Assembly: GCF_964204865.1 (NCBI RefSeq)
Contig: NC_135250.1
Span: 4,030,001 to 4,094,000, forward strand
Reading direction: 5' to 3'
From: Styela clava
Lineage: Eukaryota; Chordata; Ascidiacea; Stolidobranchia; Styelidae
Length of the DNA stretch: 64,000 bases
Below the pieces are notes generated by a model that was given only the letters and a program-made list of their open reading frames with translations, made no database searches and was not told the origin of the DNA. Below, piece by piece: positions 43,629 to 55,204 of the stretch (the first letter of the stretch is position 1; each line of letters begins with the position of its first letter). Made by a program: the position numbers and the translations under genes.

Positions 43629-44017
43629 AGGGGTGGTGACTCCACTACGACCCATGGGCCGGGGCCACGGCCCATCTAATTGGGCCACATGGGCCGTGGC
43701 CCATCAAGCTATGGGCCGCGGCCCCGTCAGGAAAAATTCAATTATCTTACCAAAATTTTTCAATTTTTACAAAATTGTCAATATTCGAACCAAAAAATAA
43801 ACTCCTGTAGTATGTGTACCAGGTTAGGGTTAGGGCAAAATTTTGTTCCGATTTTTTTACATTATAGTTCTATTATGAGTTTGGGGACTGTCTGTGTTAG
43901 CCAAGTGAATAGTTCCTTTACACAACTTGATGGGCCGCGGCCCATAGCCTGATGGGCCTAGGCCCAATTTGATGGGCCGTGGCACCGGCCCATGGGCCGA
44001 AGAGGAGTCACCACTTC
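43629..44017. mobile_element. GGGCC-rich fold-back element with nested family B piece
   Basis: Inverted ends GTGGTGACTCC and GGAGTCACCAC enclose dense repeats of TGGGCCGYGGCCCAT. Flanks CCCTCTAC (43621-43628) and CACTCTAC (44018-44025) match 7 of 8. The middle (about 43802-43935) is a family B MITE fragment beginning CTGTAGTATGTGTACCAGG. This GC-rich block is strikingly unlike the surrounding AT-rich DNA. Confidence 0.65.
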
Positions 44018-44219
44018 CACTCTACACCCTTATTCCGGGCAAAAATGATAAACGGGAACACTTTCATAAAATGATTTGAGTTGCTGTGTTTCCGCACGAT
44101 GCACTCTGTAATAAAGTAGTATGCAAGCAAACCAAGCCTATTGTTTATATTCGCTTCAACAGCGTTTGCGATTCAGTGATGTTACTGCGCGCATTTAGTC
44201 ATAAACAGTGTATAGTTGC

Positions 44220-47200
44220 ATGATGGACTCCGAGTTGCCGTGCATTGTAAGTTTAGAATTTACACTTATTTCAATATCTAGACTAATTATCATATTGTTC
44301 TGGATAGGATAGGAATGTTATAAGTGAATGTTATAAGTAACAGGGTAACTGTGCATTAGGCCTATAGTATTTAAGTCAATTAAGCCTAAACAAATTTTGT
44401 CTTTCTTTTAGTCGTGGCAATATGACATGCGCAGAAAGAAACAAGAAATCATTCCAAATGTATATCTAGGACCATACCAGGCAGCTGCAAAATCTGAGGT
44501 AAAGAGGGTCAGTTTGTTGTCTGTGTTTTATGAAATGTGAAGACCTACTGTTTATGAGGACTTTTTCATAATTTTTATTATAAATGTAGTGGTTTAGCGA
44601 AGGTAAAATAGATCATATTTATTTTGGGATGAGTAGAGTCAACAAGATGGCATAATACGAACCATGGTATGAGAAAAAGTTACCACTTACAGTTATACCT
44701 AACCATTGGTTTCTTCTTTATTATGCTCTCAAGTTAACTCTTGATACAATCAGACAATGCGCCAGACAGAACTGAAACGAAATTGTTTTTTTTTTCAGCT
44801 TGAAAATCTTCGAAATGATGGCATCACTCATATTTTATGTGTTCGGCAAGATGTCGAAGCAAGATGCGTAAAAGTCAACTTTCCAGATATATTCATGTAG
44901 GTACGATTGGTCTAAGAATAATAGCGGGATTCTTGTATTTGTTGAGTGATTATATGTACTGTATTCCTTTAAATAAAAAAACTGTGTGAAAATATTGCCA
45001 GCTTTATTTTGCTTCTGAATATTTTTTTCATTTTCTAACCCAAAATGGCAGTGTGTGAATGGACAGCTGAAATATTTACTTAATATTTGGAGCTGAATTT
45101 GTAACAAGACAAAAAATAAGTGTTTCATTTCCAAAGGAAAACTGTATTAAAGTCCATACACCTGGAAAGATTAACTGTTGTATTATCTATTCACTTCTTA
45201 GTAAGAGAATTTGCTCAAAGCAAGGTTACTCACTCACACTCAGAAGTAAAGACAGAAAGAAGACTAATCACTGAGCAGAGATATGGGCCACTAAAGGGTC
45301 TAAGTTCGGGGACTGTCTGTGTTAGCCAAGTGAATATACCCCCTGCCCATAGGTTTCAGTTCCTTTACACAACTTGATATAAAGCAGACGAACAAAATTA
45401 GTTACCTTCATATTGGTACACATACTTCTGAAGCTCCCCTCAAAATGCCAATAGGTACTGAAACTATATGAAATTATGATGGTGCCTTTTATGCCAGTAA
45501 ATTATGAGACGAGAGTCACAGGCAACCATTTGATTGAGCTAACTTATCTCTCCAGCGTCTTTCCTAGATAGACACATAGATAGGGCTGGACATTTCGAAT
45601 CGAATAGTAAATTATTCGAATCGGTTCAGAGCTAAATTTCAAATCGCCACCATCTTGTTTTTGATCTTTCCACTAATCTTCGAGGTGAATTCCCCATTTT
45701 TTTTCATTGGAGTCATATTTTTTTAACGAAATTCTAACATATGACTATTTTCTTATTGATATAACGTGTTTGTTATTCTGTGTGAACGCTCAGTAATCTA
45801 TCAGAGTGATTTGTTCTATGTCTTCAGTAATTCATAGGTTGAGAGAACCAATTTCTATAATAAAATCGCTTACGATTATATATTTTCAAGTATTCGAGAT
45901 TCAATTCGAAAAAATTATTCGATTCGATTCTGAAATCACAAGGTATTCGAAAATGCCCAGTCCTACTTATAGACTCTTATCATACAATGCAACACATTTT
46001 TCAGATATAAAGTGATAGAGTTCAGGGACCATCCGTGTGAAAGTATCATATCTATATTACCTGAAGCAAGAAATTTTATAAATGAATGTTTGCAATCGAA
46101 AGGAAAGATTCTTATACATGGTGTAAATGGAATGTCAAGAAGGTATTGAACCGATATTTGCATTTTTTATATGACATATTCATATGGCTATCAATTGGTG
46201 TTATGCAAGACTAACTGTGCCCACCCCTGCTCTATGCCTTTGTCAAAGTGGATCTGTATGAGTGTTTATGCTATTTGATTCAAGAGTTTTGCTGCACACT
46301 AAGAGTTTAGATATAAAAGTCATGTCATAGATAACATATTGGAATCTCTCACTAGTTGAAAACAAATCAACAATTTGTAACCATAATTTATGTGCATGCT
46401 TTCGCGTTTCTTATCATGGTTGAAAAATGCTTGTCTGAAGAATTCTGACTCTGGTCAGACGAAACGTTACAGAAATACATCTGTGTTTGTGTGCAGCAGG
46501 GCTCTTGAATTAAATAGTATATTCATATGACTTTTGCTGTGAACAAAGCTCTGAACAAGCAGCCATTGGTAGGTAAGGATTCACACGGTTTGGGAGGATC
46601 AAGATTGTTTCATTTCGACATTTGTGTACCCAATGGAGGATCGAAATAGTTTAACAATCGTATTAACCACCTCACGCAAGGTGTAATCAATTGGGTACAC
46701 ATTATAGTTTTATATACAATGTGGTGGCACTGTGGAATATTGACGTCATATTTCAGAGAGTTTTCATCCTGATCCATGTCTAACACTTAATGACTTGGCC
46801 AGAGTTAAATTCACTCTGATTCAGAACACCTAATCGTAATATGGTTAAAAAGATATGAGATATATACAAATGATATTGACCAACTTGGATAAATAATTTC
46901 AGTGCATCCTTCAATTCAGTCTTATCTCGGGAATTTATTTTTTCAGTGCCTCACTAGTCATCGCTTACATAATGGAAACACGATCAATTTCCTATGAGTA
47001 AGTATTTTTTTGTTTTTTTATCACATGAATCAAAGGACTATGACCAGGTTATGAACTATCTTTGTTATTCAAATTGCCTCATTTTCAATTAGTAGATTTA
47101 CATTAGATTGTTGGATTTGTACTGGTAGCCGGATGAGAGCCATACACTCCTTTATTAAGGTGAAATTTGAAATCCTGTTCAAGTCTTCAAAAAGGGTTAA

Positions 47201-48612
47201 AAGATATTTATAATTTATTCAGTTCCAAATTTACTTAGCATGAAAAAAGGTATTGTGAATATACGGATGGATATCTTATTCAAACTCCTAACAGTTTTAA
47301 AACCTTTTTCATGTAATGTTTTGAACGCATTCTGCTTTAGACAAGGCTCTGTACAAACAGGCATTGCCAGATAGGGATCTACTATGGTTGAAAGATATGA
47401 AATTTTTCCTGATTTGAACGAGAAATTTTTATCTTGTAATGCCAACATAGTAAAGTCCAGCAAGAGCGTAGCAATACGGTTTTCAGTAAATCGTTTAAAA
47501 ATAAATCAAAATGGTCTTGGAAAAGGCATATGAGTTTATATCTTACTGCAAATGACGCAAAATTACATTTAAAACAAAAAATGTTGAACGAAAAAAAATT
47601 TTTTTTTTTGGGGGGAGAACATGGCCCTTTAGGCCTCCTGGCTACACCCGTGCTTCAACCACACAATCATCAAACACTATTATGCAATTTGGGCGTTCAG
47701 CCACATGCCCGTGACACTTACAATATTCCATCAGTACCTATCCTTCTACACTGTTTATATAAATTCATCTAATTTTAAATTACTACCGTAATTCTGACTC
47801 GGCATTCTTATTTTTTTAACCTATTTTATGCTGACTCATGTTTATTTCAATCATAGAGAAGCATTTGAAATTGTTAAAAGAAGAAGGTTTTGTATTGCTC
47901 CTAATTATGGATTCAGATCTCAGCTTCAGGTGAGTTTCTCAATAGTATCTTTTTTAGGTAACAGTTTTAGGTCAGTATGGTCTTGAACATGTATCCCGCC
48001 TCTGTTATACCGTTTAATTATCATGCAGATACTGTTACATTTTTAAAGCAAATAAACACATATATATGCATCTATCTGTCATGTGATTCATGTTGATAAA
48101 TTCTAATGTATAATCCAAACAATGAAAATGGGACATTGGAAAAGAATAAAACTCAAACTGTTAATTGGAAAGTAGAATCTGTCCATATCTTTTGCAAGCC
48201 CAATTCGATTCTGACCAAATCAACTGTCATCCCTATGCAGAAGCAGTGTTGGGGTGGCTTGAGTAGGTTACTCGACTAGAGCCTCCAATTTATCAAAGAC
48301 TTTTATCTAACTGCCCGTGAGACTTTGGTCAATGATTGACTCAACTTTTGTGATCTGTAACTTAACTTGACCTATGAGCTCAGTGACTTACAGTACATAT
48401 TCCACCCAACACTACAAAAATACTGGTGTTTGCATTTATCAGTATATTGAGTGAATAGGTCACATCCCTGAAATAATTCAGTCATTTTAATTTAGGAATA
48501 CGAACCAATATATAAAGCTCGGAATATGAGTAGTCAATGGATGGAAAATACTTCTAATACTGGGAAGAAAAGGAGAGTGTCATCTGAAGAATCAAGTTTT
48601 GAAATGGAATGA
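44220..48612 (+). CDS. STYX: STYX pseudophosphatase (dual-specificity phosphatase fold)
   Basis: Seven exons: 44220-44246, 44412-44498, 44799-44896, 46005-46142, 46947-46997, 47857-47929 and 48496-48612. They total 591 nt in phase, giving 196 aa (human STYX is 223). STYX binds phosphorylated partners and ERK pathway or ubiquitin ligase components but has no phosphatase activity. Visible: MRRKKQEIIPNVYLGPYQAA at about 14-33, DGITHILCVRQDVEA, and the signature loop HGVNGMSRS at 109-117. There the catalytic Cys of HCX5R is Gly110, while the phosphate-binding Arg116 remains; human STYX has the same Cys-to-Gly change. It is followed by ASLVIAYIMETRSISYEEAF and RRRFCIAPNYGFRSQLQEYE. The short C-terminal tail is Ser-rich. 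Intron 3 holds a family B fragment and a hAT MITE. Confidence 0.95.
45302..45438. mobile_element. MITE family B, 5'-truncated
   Basis: Starts mid-element at TCGGGGACTGTCTGTGTTAG and ends ACTTCTGAAGCTCCCC, in STYX intron 3. The left third of the family is absent. Confidence 0.6.
45581..45965. mobile_element. hAT-type MITE, TAGGGCTGGRCA family, copy 2
   Basis: Ends TAGGGCTGGACATTTCGAAT and ATTCGAAAATGCCCAGTCCTA. Flanks CACATAGA and CTTATAGA match 6 of 8. It lies in STYX intron 3, and its right end is 39 nt before the exon 4 acceptor at 46005. Confidence 0.75.
46430..46520 (+). repeat. Retroposon-like fragment in STYX intron 4
   Basis: CTGACTCTGGTCAGACGAAACGTTACAGAAATAC, seen in two parts, resembles a block near 18840-18895 (ACAGAAATATATTTGTGTAAGTGTG...GCTCTTGA). 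It is therefore a dispersed repeat in this genome. Class unknown. A second repeat with AACAAGCAGCCATTGGTAGG follows at 46546 and recurs near 4205, 23915, 47340 and 48825. Confidence 0.35.
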
Positions 48613-48717
48613 ACATTTTGTGAAAAACCCATCGACTGCACCGTTGAATCAATCTTTGAGTTCATGGTCTGTTCCAATCTATTAATCCAGAAAAAGGGCA
48701 CTGATCTAACCCTATTA

Positions 48718-48723
48718 AATAAA
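48718..48723 (+). promoter_or_regulatory. Poly(A) signal for STYX
   Basis: AATAAA about 106 nt after the STYX stop codon. Confidence 0.5.
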
Positions 48724-49565
48724 TCAGTGTTGCTCCGACGTTTGCAATTAATATGAAATTCATGACTGTGAAATTAAATATTTTTTACAATGTTTACACA
48801 CTCACTTCACTGCAACGACGGCGCTGTGCAAGCAGATATTTGCCGATATGTAAGAACTACTACTTTTGTGTCGCCCACTTTACAATTTGGAATTGCTGAA
48901 CCAATTTGTTTACACTCTGGGTGAGGTCTGGGCATGAGATTTAAACCTGGGATGTGATGTCTGCGATGTCATTCTGCGGCCCGCGGAGAAGTGCCAATTT
49001 TGATTGATGTGTACAGTACGTCCCGCGAAGAGTTTTTAATGTATGTATGTTCGAGTAATTCCAATCCTTTTGACTTGCAAAGCCTATTTATTATCTATGC
49101 CTATGTCGTTGCATTGCCCCAACAGCTAGCCTGTGCGAAAGGAACAATGCATGCACCCAGAGTATTGTGCCTGCATATATTAGAAAGCCTATGTTAAATA
49201 ATGGTGTGGCTCGCGGTTTCACCAAGTTATTTGTATTTGGCCCTCCTGTATTGAAGGTTGCACAGCCCTGCTTTAACCTCTTGTCATCGTTCCAATGTCT
49301 TTGAGGCAAATTAATTTTTCACTCTATCCTGCATAATGACTTGCATCTTTGATTTGTTAATGTGTGCAACCTACCATATTTATACAGCACTGTGAATATA
49401 TTTATAAGCATATCTGCAAAGAGTCTGCTTTTTAGACTTGTTGTAAACTATTGCAAATTACATTTAAATAAATAAATATAAAACCTAATATAAAGTAATC
49501 TATGTTAAACAGAAAAGCCACTTTTTCCATCTTAGAGTATCTGTACTCTTTTACTCTGAATAAGG
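48724..49565. other. STYX downstream spacer with an old hAT end
   Basis: No supported gene. GGCCCGCGG at 48978 and GGTTGCACAGCCCTGC at 49256-49271 look like the inner and terminal parts of a hAT element; its left end was not found. Confidence 0.3.
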
Positions 49566-49573
49566 TCCTAGGC

Positions 49574-50413
49574 CAGTGGTTCTTAAACTGGGTTCGATCG
49601 AACCCCTGGGGTTCGGTGGAGCTGTTCCAGAGGTGCGACGAAAGTGCTCTGAAACAGTTGCATATTATGAGACTTTTTTATCACCCTGCATACTAATTAT
49701 GCAAAAATAACTATAGTTCATGATGACTAATTACTAATGACTTGAACAATTGAATGAAACAATTAATTGGTGTTACCCTTATTGTATTCTACCGTACTAA
49801 TACAATTTAACTCAATTTTACGGATAAATCGAAGATAGGCAGTAATTGTACATGAATGAATGCAAAATCAGAGCGTGTTTGAATTTCACTAGGTGATAAA
49901 TTTGTGACAAGGAATAGTTTATCGCAGAGCTTTATCCGAAATTATTATGATCCATTCAGGACAACCTCGATATGGCGCCGAATTAATCCTATCTCTATTT
50001 CTGTAAAATAAAACAATTGGCAAACGATTTCATTCGCATTTCAGCGCAGTTTAAAGTTTGAGAACAAATTGCTTGAACTACCAACGTTTATGGAGTATAT
50101 TATCATCTTTCGGATTTTCAAAGTTATTTTTTATCAGTTTTCGCCGGTTCACCAGCATAACTTATACAACAAAAACCATCTGCTCTTTCTGCTGCCAACG
50201 CCATTGTGACAAAACAATGGTTATTCCCACATGGTTATTGATATCTAAGGTTTCATCACAATGTTCATATTCTATAACCTTGCAAGAATTAGCTACCGCT
50301 TCATAACGTTACGGTTTGGCTTCTAATTTCAACCGTTCAGTACGATGGGGTTCGGCGGGAGCTTGCAGAATAGCGCAGGGGTTCGGCAGGCTCACAAAGG
50401 TTAAGAACCACTG
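49574..50413. mobile_element. hAT-type element, 840 bp, perfect target duplication
   Basis: Termini CAGTGGTTCTTAAACTGGG and TTAAGAACCACTG; GGGTTCGG and GAACCCC blocks repeat inside both ends. Flanked by TCCTAGGC on both sides (49566-49573, 50414-50421). No transposase-length frame, so non-autonomous. Confidence 0.9.
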
Positions 50414-50496
50414 TCCTAGGCAGTCAGTGATATTTGTAGCAAAGATGTATTACTTTTGGAAGGACTTGATTTTATTATATTTATCATGTTACTTTT

Positions 50497-50852
50497 AGAC
50501 GCAGCTCGATAACCAGTTTTGGTTTTCGGCATCTCCTTTCACCCTGGAATGCGATTTTTTTTTGTATTTTCTTTAATTTGTAAATGTATAATTCGTACTT
50601 TCAGCATGGTGATGGAATAAATTACTGATTGAAGTGGTTTGGCATTGCCTAGCCAACACATTACACTCTTGGTGAGAATGGCATTGAATCTGAGATCTTT
50701 GCTTTGTCGCTTCTCGATAACCATCTTTGGTTCCTCGCGACTTCCCTCATCCAGTAAAACTGTGATTTTCCTTTTTTTTTTCTTGTATTTTCTGTGTTCA
50801 ATTGTTATTTTTATTTATTTACTGGTTGGAAAAAATAAACTTGACTTGACTT
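50497..50852 (+). mobile_element. Two adjacent SINE-like repeat copies
   Basis: Copy 1 (about 50497-50632) has GCAGCTCGATAACCAGTTTTGG, seen in two parts, then CTCCTTTCACCCTGGAATGCG and ends GGTGATGGAATAAATTACTG. Copy 2 (about 50640-50852) has TTGCCTAGCCAACACATTAC and GCTTCTCGATAACCATC and ends GGAAAAAATAAACTTGACTTGACTT, a short TTGAC-type tail. The same body recurs near 15820, 58225 and 60773. Confidence 0.55.
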
Positions 50853-51214
50853 GGTTTCGGTCCAAGGTTTTAATCATTTTTCCACTGTTTTTGACTGTTC
50901 ATTTTGATTTCTAATTTCCAGCTCGTTTTCTAGCAACTGCATTGGTCATATCTATTCCGAACTGCACAGTTTAGTTTACCGAAATTGAAACCATAAATTC
51001 CTCTCTCATTATGCTTATTCATATTTTAAACTGGGCGATGTAATTTGTTTTGGGTAAAAATTGTGCAGTCATCTCAGGGTATGCACATATACAAGTCTGT
51101 CTCGTGCCTGTTTATGAGTTTCATCGTATGTGAGAAAATATTATTCTTAATTGCTCCTTTTTCTTGTTGATGCAGCATGAATTGATTCATCAATCCAACA
51201 ATATACAGCTAATA

Positions 51215-51220
51215 TTTATT
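51215..51220 (-). promoter_or_regulatory. Poly(A) signal for RSPH9
   Basis: AATAAA on the minus strand about 67 nt beyond the RSPH9 stop codon at 51287-51289. Confidence 0.55.
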
Positions 51221-51286
51221 ATTACAAAATTTGTAGTGACTTTTTACAGAAGAACAAAATATAAAATTTAAAAGCTGGAAAATGAA

Positions 51287-54200
51287 TTAGAGCATGAATG
51301 GAATATCAAGATTCTTTTCTCCTGTTCCAACGTATACTCTGCCATATTTTCTTGAGTCTGGAACATGGTAGAACGTTTGTCCGAGCCACATCAGGCTACG
51401 TAAGCAGACCAGCCCACTTCCACGCTCAAATTTTAGGCTCCATGATCCTGGTGATATAAAAATAATAAATGTATTTTATATAATAAAATTGGGACTCGTG
51501 TAGTGTGTGTAACCTTTTTCTTTAAATTCTAACTCCCATACTCCCATAGTGTGTGTACCAGGTTAGGGTTAGGCCATGATTTTATTCCGATTTTCCTATT
51601 TCCCTATTTCAGTTCTATTACGAGTTCGGGGACGTTCTGTGTTAGCCAAGTGAATATACCCCCTGCAAATAGGTTCCAATCCCTTTACACATCTTGCTGC
51701 ATCCTCACTCCGAAGCAAAGGAGGCAAAAGCTACTGACTAGCAGTAGATACCAATTTGTTGACGAAGACTTGAGCAGGCCAGGTCGATATGACCAGAAAA
51801 ACAGTTATGAGGAACTCCAGATGAGGCGCTCTAAGAAATTTTGGGTTCTTTGGCAATTATTTGATATATTTATACGAAAGTGAAAAGTTGATAGAAAAGC
51901 GACTCAGATATGAATCGACAGATCTTGTTACTCATTAGTGATTGGGCCATGCCCCACCCCCATCTCTCGCTACTAGAAATGGTCATTATAACGACGAGGC
52001 CATGGCGTTACAGTCCTGAGTTTCTCAGTGCGTTGCTAAATTTAGCTTACTATTCAATCTACTTTGGTGATGAGTGACTAGAGTTTCGTATTTCTGACTT
52101 TTTAACCTATATATGTACCTCTTGGTATGTCCTCTTCAATGCAGTCTAAGAAATCAATGGAAGGATCCAAATCTGCCTTTTCCTTGATAGTTTTCTTTGT
52201 GTGGTATTGCCCTTCACGAAAATGCATATATGATGACAGTTTCCCTGCTTCAGTCACTGAAAGACCTGCAGTAAGAAATAAAGTGTAAAATGAAATGTAT
52301 TCTTTAAGGAGCCACAAGATCGAAAAATTACTCAGTATTGTATTTTATATCTTGGTTATTAAAAATTTGCAGGAAATATGTTATATCTTTGGTCATATCT
52401 GCAAATAACACTTTCTATAAATCCGCATTTCATTAAATTATTTGAAATAATAGAATTTTATTTATCTGAATTGGTTTGATTTCTGTAGATAACCATAGAT
52501 AGGAAAACAGTAAGCCTACTGGAAAGTTGGTCCATAGTATTATATGTGATGGCAAGTTTAAGTGTTGGATAGCAGTTCTTGAACCCTGCGTCACAAGTCA
52601 TGCAATCCTCAAGTCTAAGTCGATCCGAATCATTGAGCTAAATGGCAGTTATTCACGCCATCCCACATGGACTCGAGCAACTCCCAGCACTGGCTACAAT
52701 TACGCTATTCCATGAATAAGCTATTTCAGAGTGATACCGACCTTCAAAACTTCTGTTTGTGTGAACTTCACCAAGAGGAGTCCTAACAAAAGCACCTCGA
52801 GGTACAATTGCTGCATCTTCATCTATTGATGAAATCACTGCTGCAAGACGATCCTCTTCTTTCAAATGAATCTAGAATTTCAGATGAAGAAAATCTTAAT
52901 TAACATTTACCTAGTATTTTCCAAGAGATTGAAGATTTGAAACTCTGAAAATTTTAAAAGGATTTGTATAATACCAATCAAAATTACTTGGTAAATACAT
53001 TGAATTTAGCTCTTACGAAATGAAAATATGTTAACAACTTGAGGATATCAATACAAAAAATGATGTGCCAAATACTGCAAAATTTTCAAGAAAAGGATGC
53101 AAGAAAAATATAGAAGGTTATTAAAAATTAACAAATCTCTTCTATACTGCATGAATACTACTGCAATAAAATGTTTCTAAATTTGATAACCATATATCCA
53201 ATATCTCAACACATGGAGACCTGATATTATTAACATCATATCAGTAAATATGAAGTTCCACATATCTCTTCATAAGTTGAGTCATGGGTTATGGCCTCAC
53301 ACACCATCCAAGTTGAGTCAAGTCTCACTGGCGGTTAACGGGTGGCAAGTCCAAGAAATTCTTTTTCAATGGCTCGGGTCCCTTCTATTCTTTGATTATT
53401 GGTGAATTAGTCTATCTCAGTATTTCCCAACCTTTTATGGCTCGTGGTAGATTCCAAATCTCATTATGTTCAAACAATTAATGCTCAACTAAGTAAAAAT
53501 ATGTTGTGAAATAACCTTATCAAGCTATAAAACTAGAAGGTACGAGAGGTTTTTGTAAAGTAAAATTAGTTTTGCGCCTAACATTGTGAACCCCCTCCAA
53601 CTTCTCTGTGGCCCCTTTGGTGGGCCATGGCCCCCATTTGAGAACCAATCGTCTATCAAGTCGATTCATCGACTCAAGCTTCCTCAACACCAACATAAGT
53701 ATCTAAGAACTCACTGTAACTTCTTCCTCTGTAAAGTCCTCTCCATCTCCAACTCTTTTCACTTCTGTATGTTCATATTCATAAGACGGATCTCCCTGGA
53801 ATCTTCCATGAATTATCTTTGAATTTGTCATTGCTGTTTCACTCGCTGGAGGAAGTAGATGCCATTCAACACAATTTAAGCTGGAATATAATGTTATTTG
53901 TAATATAATAGTGTGTTTGATGACTTAGTGGTTAAAGTTATGGACTTAATTGTTGGCTTTGCAGGTTGGACATCTCGGGTTCAAATCTCACGTCCACCAA
54001 GAAAATCTGGGTGTAATAATTTGATTAGAAAATGACGGGTCTTACTACTTACTGAATACAGCGCGAAACACCGCAAAGAGCGCGAAACAGCGCAAAACAG
54101 AAGGAAACCAGCGCAAAACAGAGGGAAACCGCGGAAAACAGGAGACGCAGTCATTACCACCGCCTGCCACGAAAGAACCACTGCGCCTCTCGCCATGGTT

Positions 54201-55204
54201 TTATGGCGCTATTTCCGGTATATTTACAAGATTATGTACCGGATTATAGGTCATCATGCGAAATTTTATCTACCTTTTTGGTGCTCCAGAAGTATGTGCA
54301 GCAATATGTCGCACAACCTGAATCCGCTACACACATACTATTTTCAGGTTGTGCGCCATCTTGGTGCACATACTTCTGGAGGTCCCTTTTTACCTAACCC
54401 TAACCCTAAAGCCAACCATATCCATATGGAAAGTGTTCTAAATTATGGTACCCAAAATGTGTCACCAGCAGGGGCAGACCTGCCATTACAGCATTACTGG
54501 CTACATACGTTGGTTTGTGTTTTTAATTTGCTGCCGTGGTACTCCAACTCAAAACAAATTGCCCCGAACTCATTGCAAAATTTTTTTCTGCTTCACACTG
54601 TTTCCCTCTATTTTGCGCTCTTTCGCGCTGTTTCCCCACTGTTTTGCGTTGTTTCCCTCTGTTTTGCGGTGTTTCGCGCTGTATTCAGTAAGTAGTAAGA
54701 CCGGAAAATGACACACCAAAAATATTTCAACCTTCCGATAGCTTTTTACAAGAACTGAAAGAAGTTACTGCTCAGACAGAGCCTTGTTCAGAATGAACAA
54801 CAAATAAATAAATTGCACTGGACCCCCAAAATAAAATGACATTTCCTAAACGAGCACAAAAGTAAGATCACCTCTGCTTTTATCAAAATCGGGTTACAAA
54901 TGCAAAATGAGTTTACAAAAATCTTTAAAATATGTAAGTGAATAACTGAACATGATAATATTAATTTGAAAAAATACCTGTAAAGTGTTTTTCTGTTCGA
55001 TAATTCATTTCTTCCAGCTCCTTGAGCGATAAAATAATCGTCTTTTATTCCCAAAATCTTTCCCCAGAACCAAACTTTGTGAAATTTATAATTTGTTCTT
55101 AAAATCACCATAGATGTTTCAAGAGCCGCTTTCTGTTCAGCACTGAGTACTATCCCGCTACTGGAAATATAATTCATTGAAAGATGAAGTCCTTCGGCGT
55201 CCAT
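51287..55204 (-). CDS. RSPH9: Radial spoke head protein 9 homologue
   Basis: Five minus-strand exons: 54978-55204, 53715-53880, 52742-52871, 52119-52265 and 51287-51447. They total 831 nt, in phase, giving 276 aa, exactly the human RSPH9 length. RSPH9 is a component of the radial spoke head in motile cilia and flagella, next to the central pair. Visible: FWGKILGIKDDYFIAQG in exon 1, NCVEWHLLPPASE and GDPSYEYEHTEV in exon 2, IDEDAAIVPRGAF and the TPLGEVHTNRSFEG block in exon 3, KADLDPSIDFLDCIEEDIPRG in exon 4 (in two overlapping parts), and VYVGTGEKNLDIPFML at the C-terminus. An acceptor-like TCAG lies 12 nt before the ATG. Its presence implies motile cilia or sperm flagella in the organism. 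Confidence 0.97.
51531..51700. mobile_element. MITE family B, 3'-truncated, in RSPH9 intron 4
   Basis: Begins ACTCCCATACTCCCATAGTG and carries GTACCAGGTTAGGGTTAGGCC and GTTAGCCAAGTGAATATACC blocks, stopping after CCCTTTACACATCTTG. A partial second left end precedes it at 51491-51515, so there are two broken copies. Confidence 0.6.
53418..53650. mobile_element. hAT-type element, decayed, in RSPH9 intron 2
   Basis: Left end CAGTATTTCCCAACC, right end GAGAACCAATC; flanks GTCTATCT and GTCTATCA match 7 of 8. It shares CATTATGTTCAAACAATTAA and GTGGCCCC blocks with the 20166-20477 family. Confidence 0.55.
53911..54000 (+). mobile_element. tRNA-like SINE head
   Basis: TGATGACTTAGTGGTTAAAG (A-box-like) and CTCGGGTTCAAATCTCACG (B box) are about 45 nt apart, in tRNA order and spacing. 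The acceptor stem does not pair well by eye, so it looks like a tRNA-derived SINE fragment in RSPH9 intron 1, interrupted at its 3' side by the fold-back element starting at 54037. Confidence 0.5.
54037..54703. mobile_element. Fold-back element with long repetitive inverted ends and 9-bp target duplication
   Basis: Left end GGGTCTTACTACTTACTGAA and right end TTCAGTAAGTAGTAAGACC continue inward as about 100 bp of inverted arms. The arms are made of short GCGCGAAACAGCGCAAAACA-type units. The flanks GAAAATGAC (54028-54036 and 54704-54712) are identical 9-mers. Long inverted ends and a 9-bp duplication are features of Mutator-like elements. A family P MITE (54280-54382) lies inside. The 166-codon open frame at 54195-54695 is only repeat translated. 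In RSPH9 intron 1. Confidence 0.8.
54280..54382. mobile_element. Short palindromic MITE, family P, copy 4 (nested)
   Basis: GGTGCTCCAGAAGTATGTGC and GCACATACTTCTGGAGG termini with inner ACAACCTGAA/TTCAGGTTGT pairs. Flanks ACCTTTTT and CCCTTTTT match 7 of 8. Inserted inside the fold-back element. Confidence 0.65.

Noticed and set aside
54195-54695. 166-codon plus-strand open frame
   Set aside because: It translates the fold-back element and its nested MITE; the CFALF-type repeats are the minisatellite arms read as protein.
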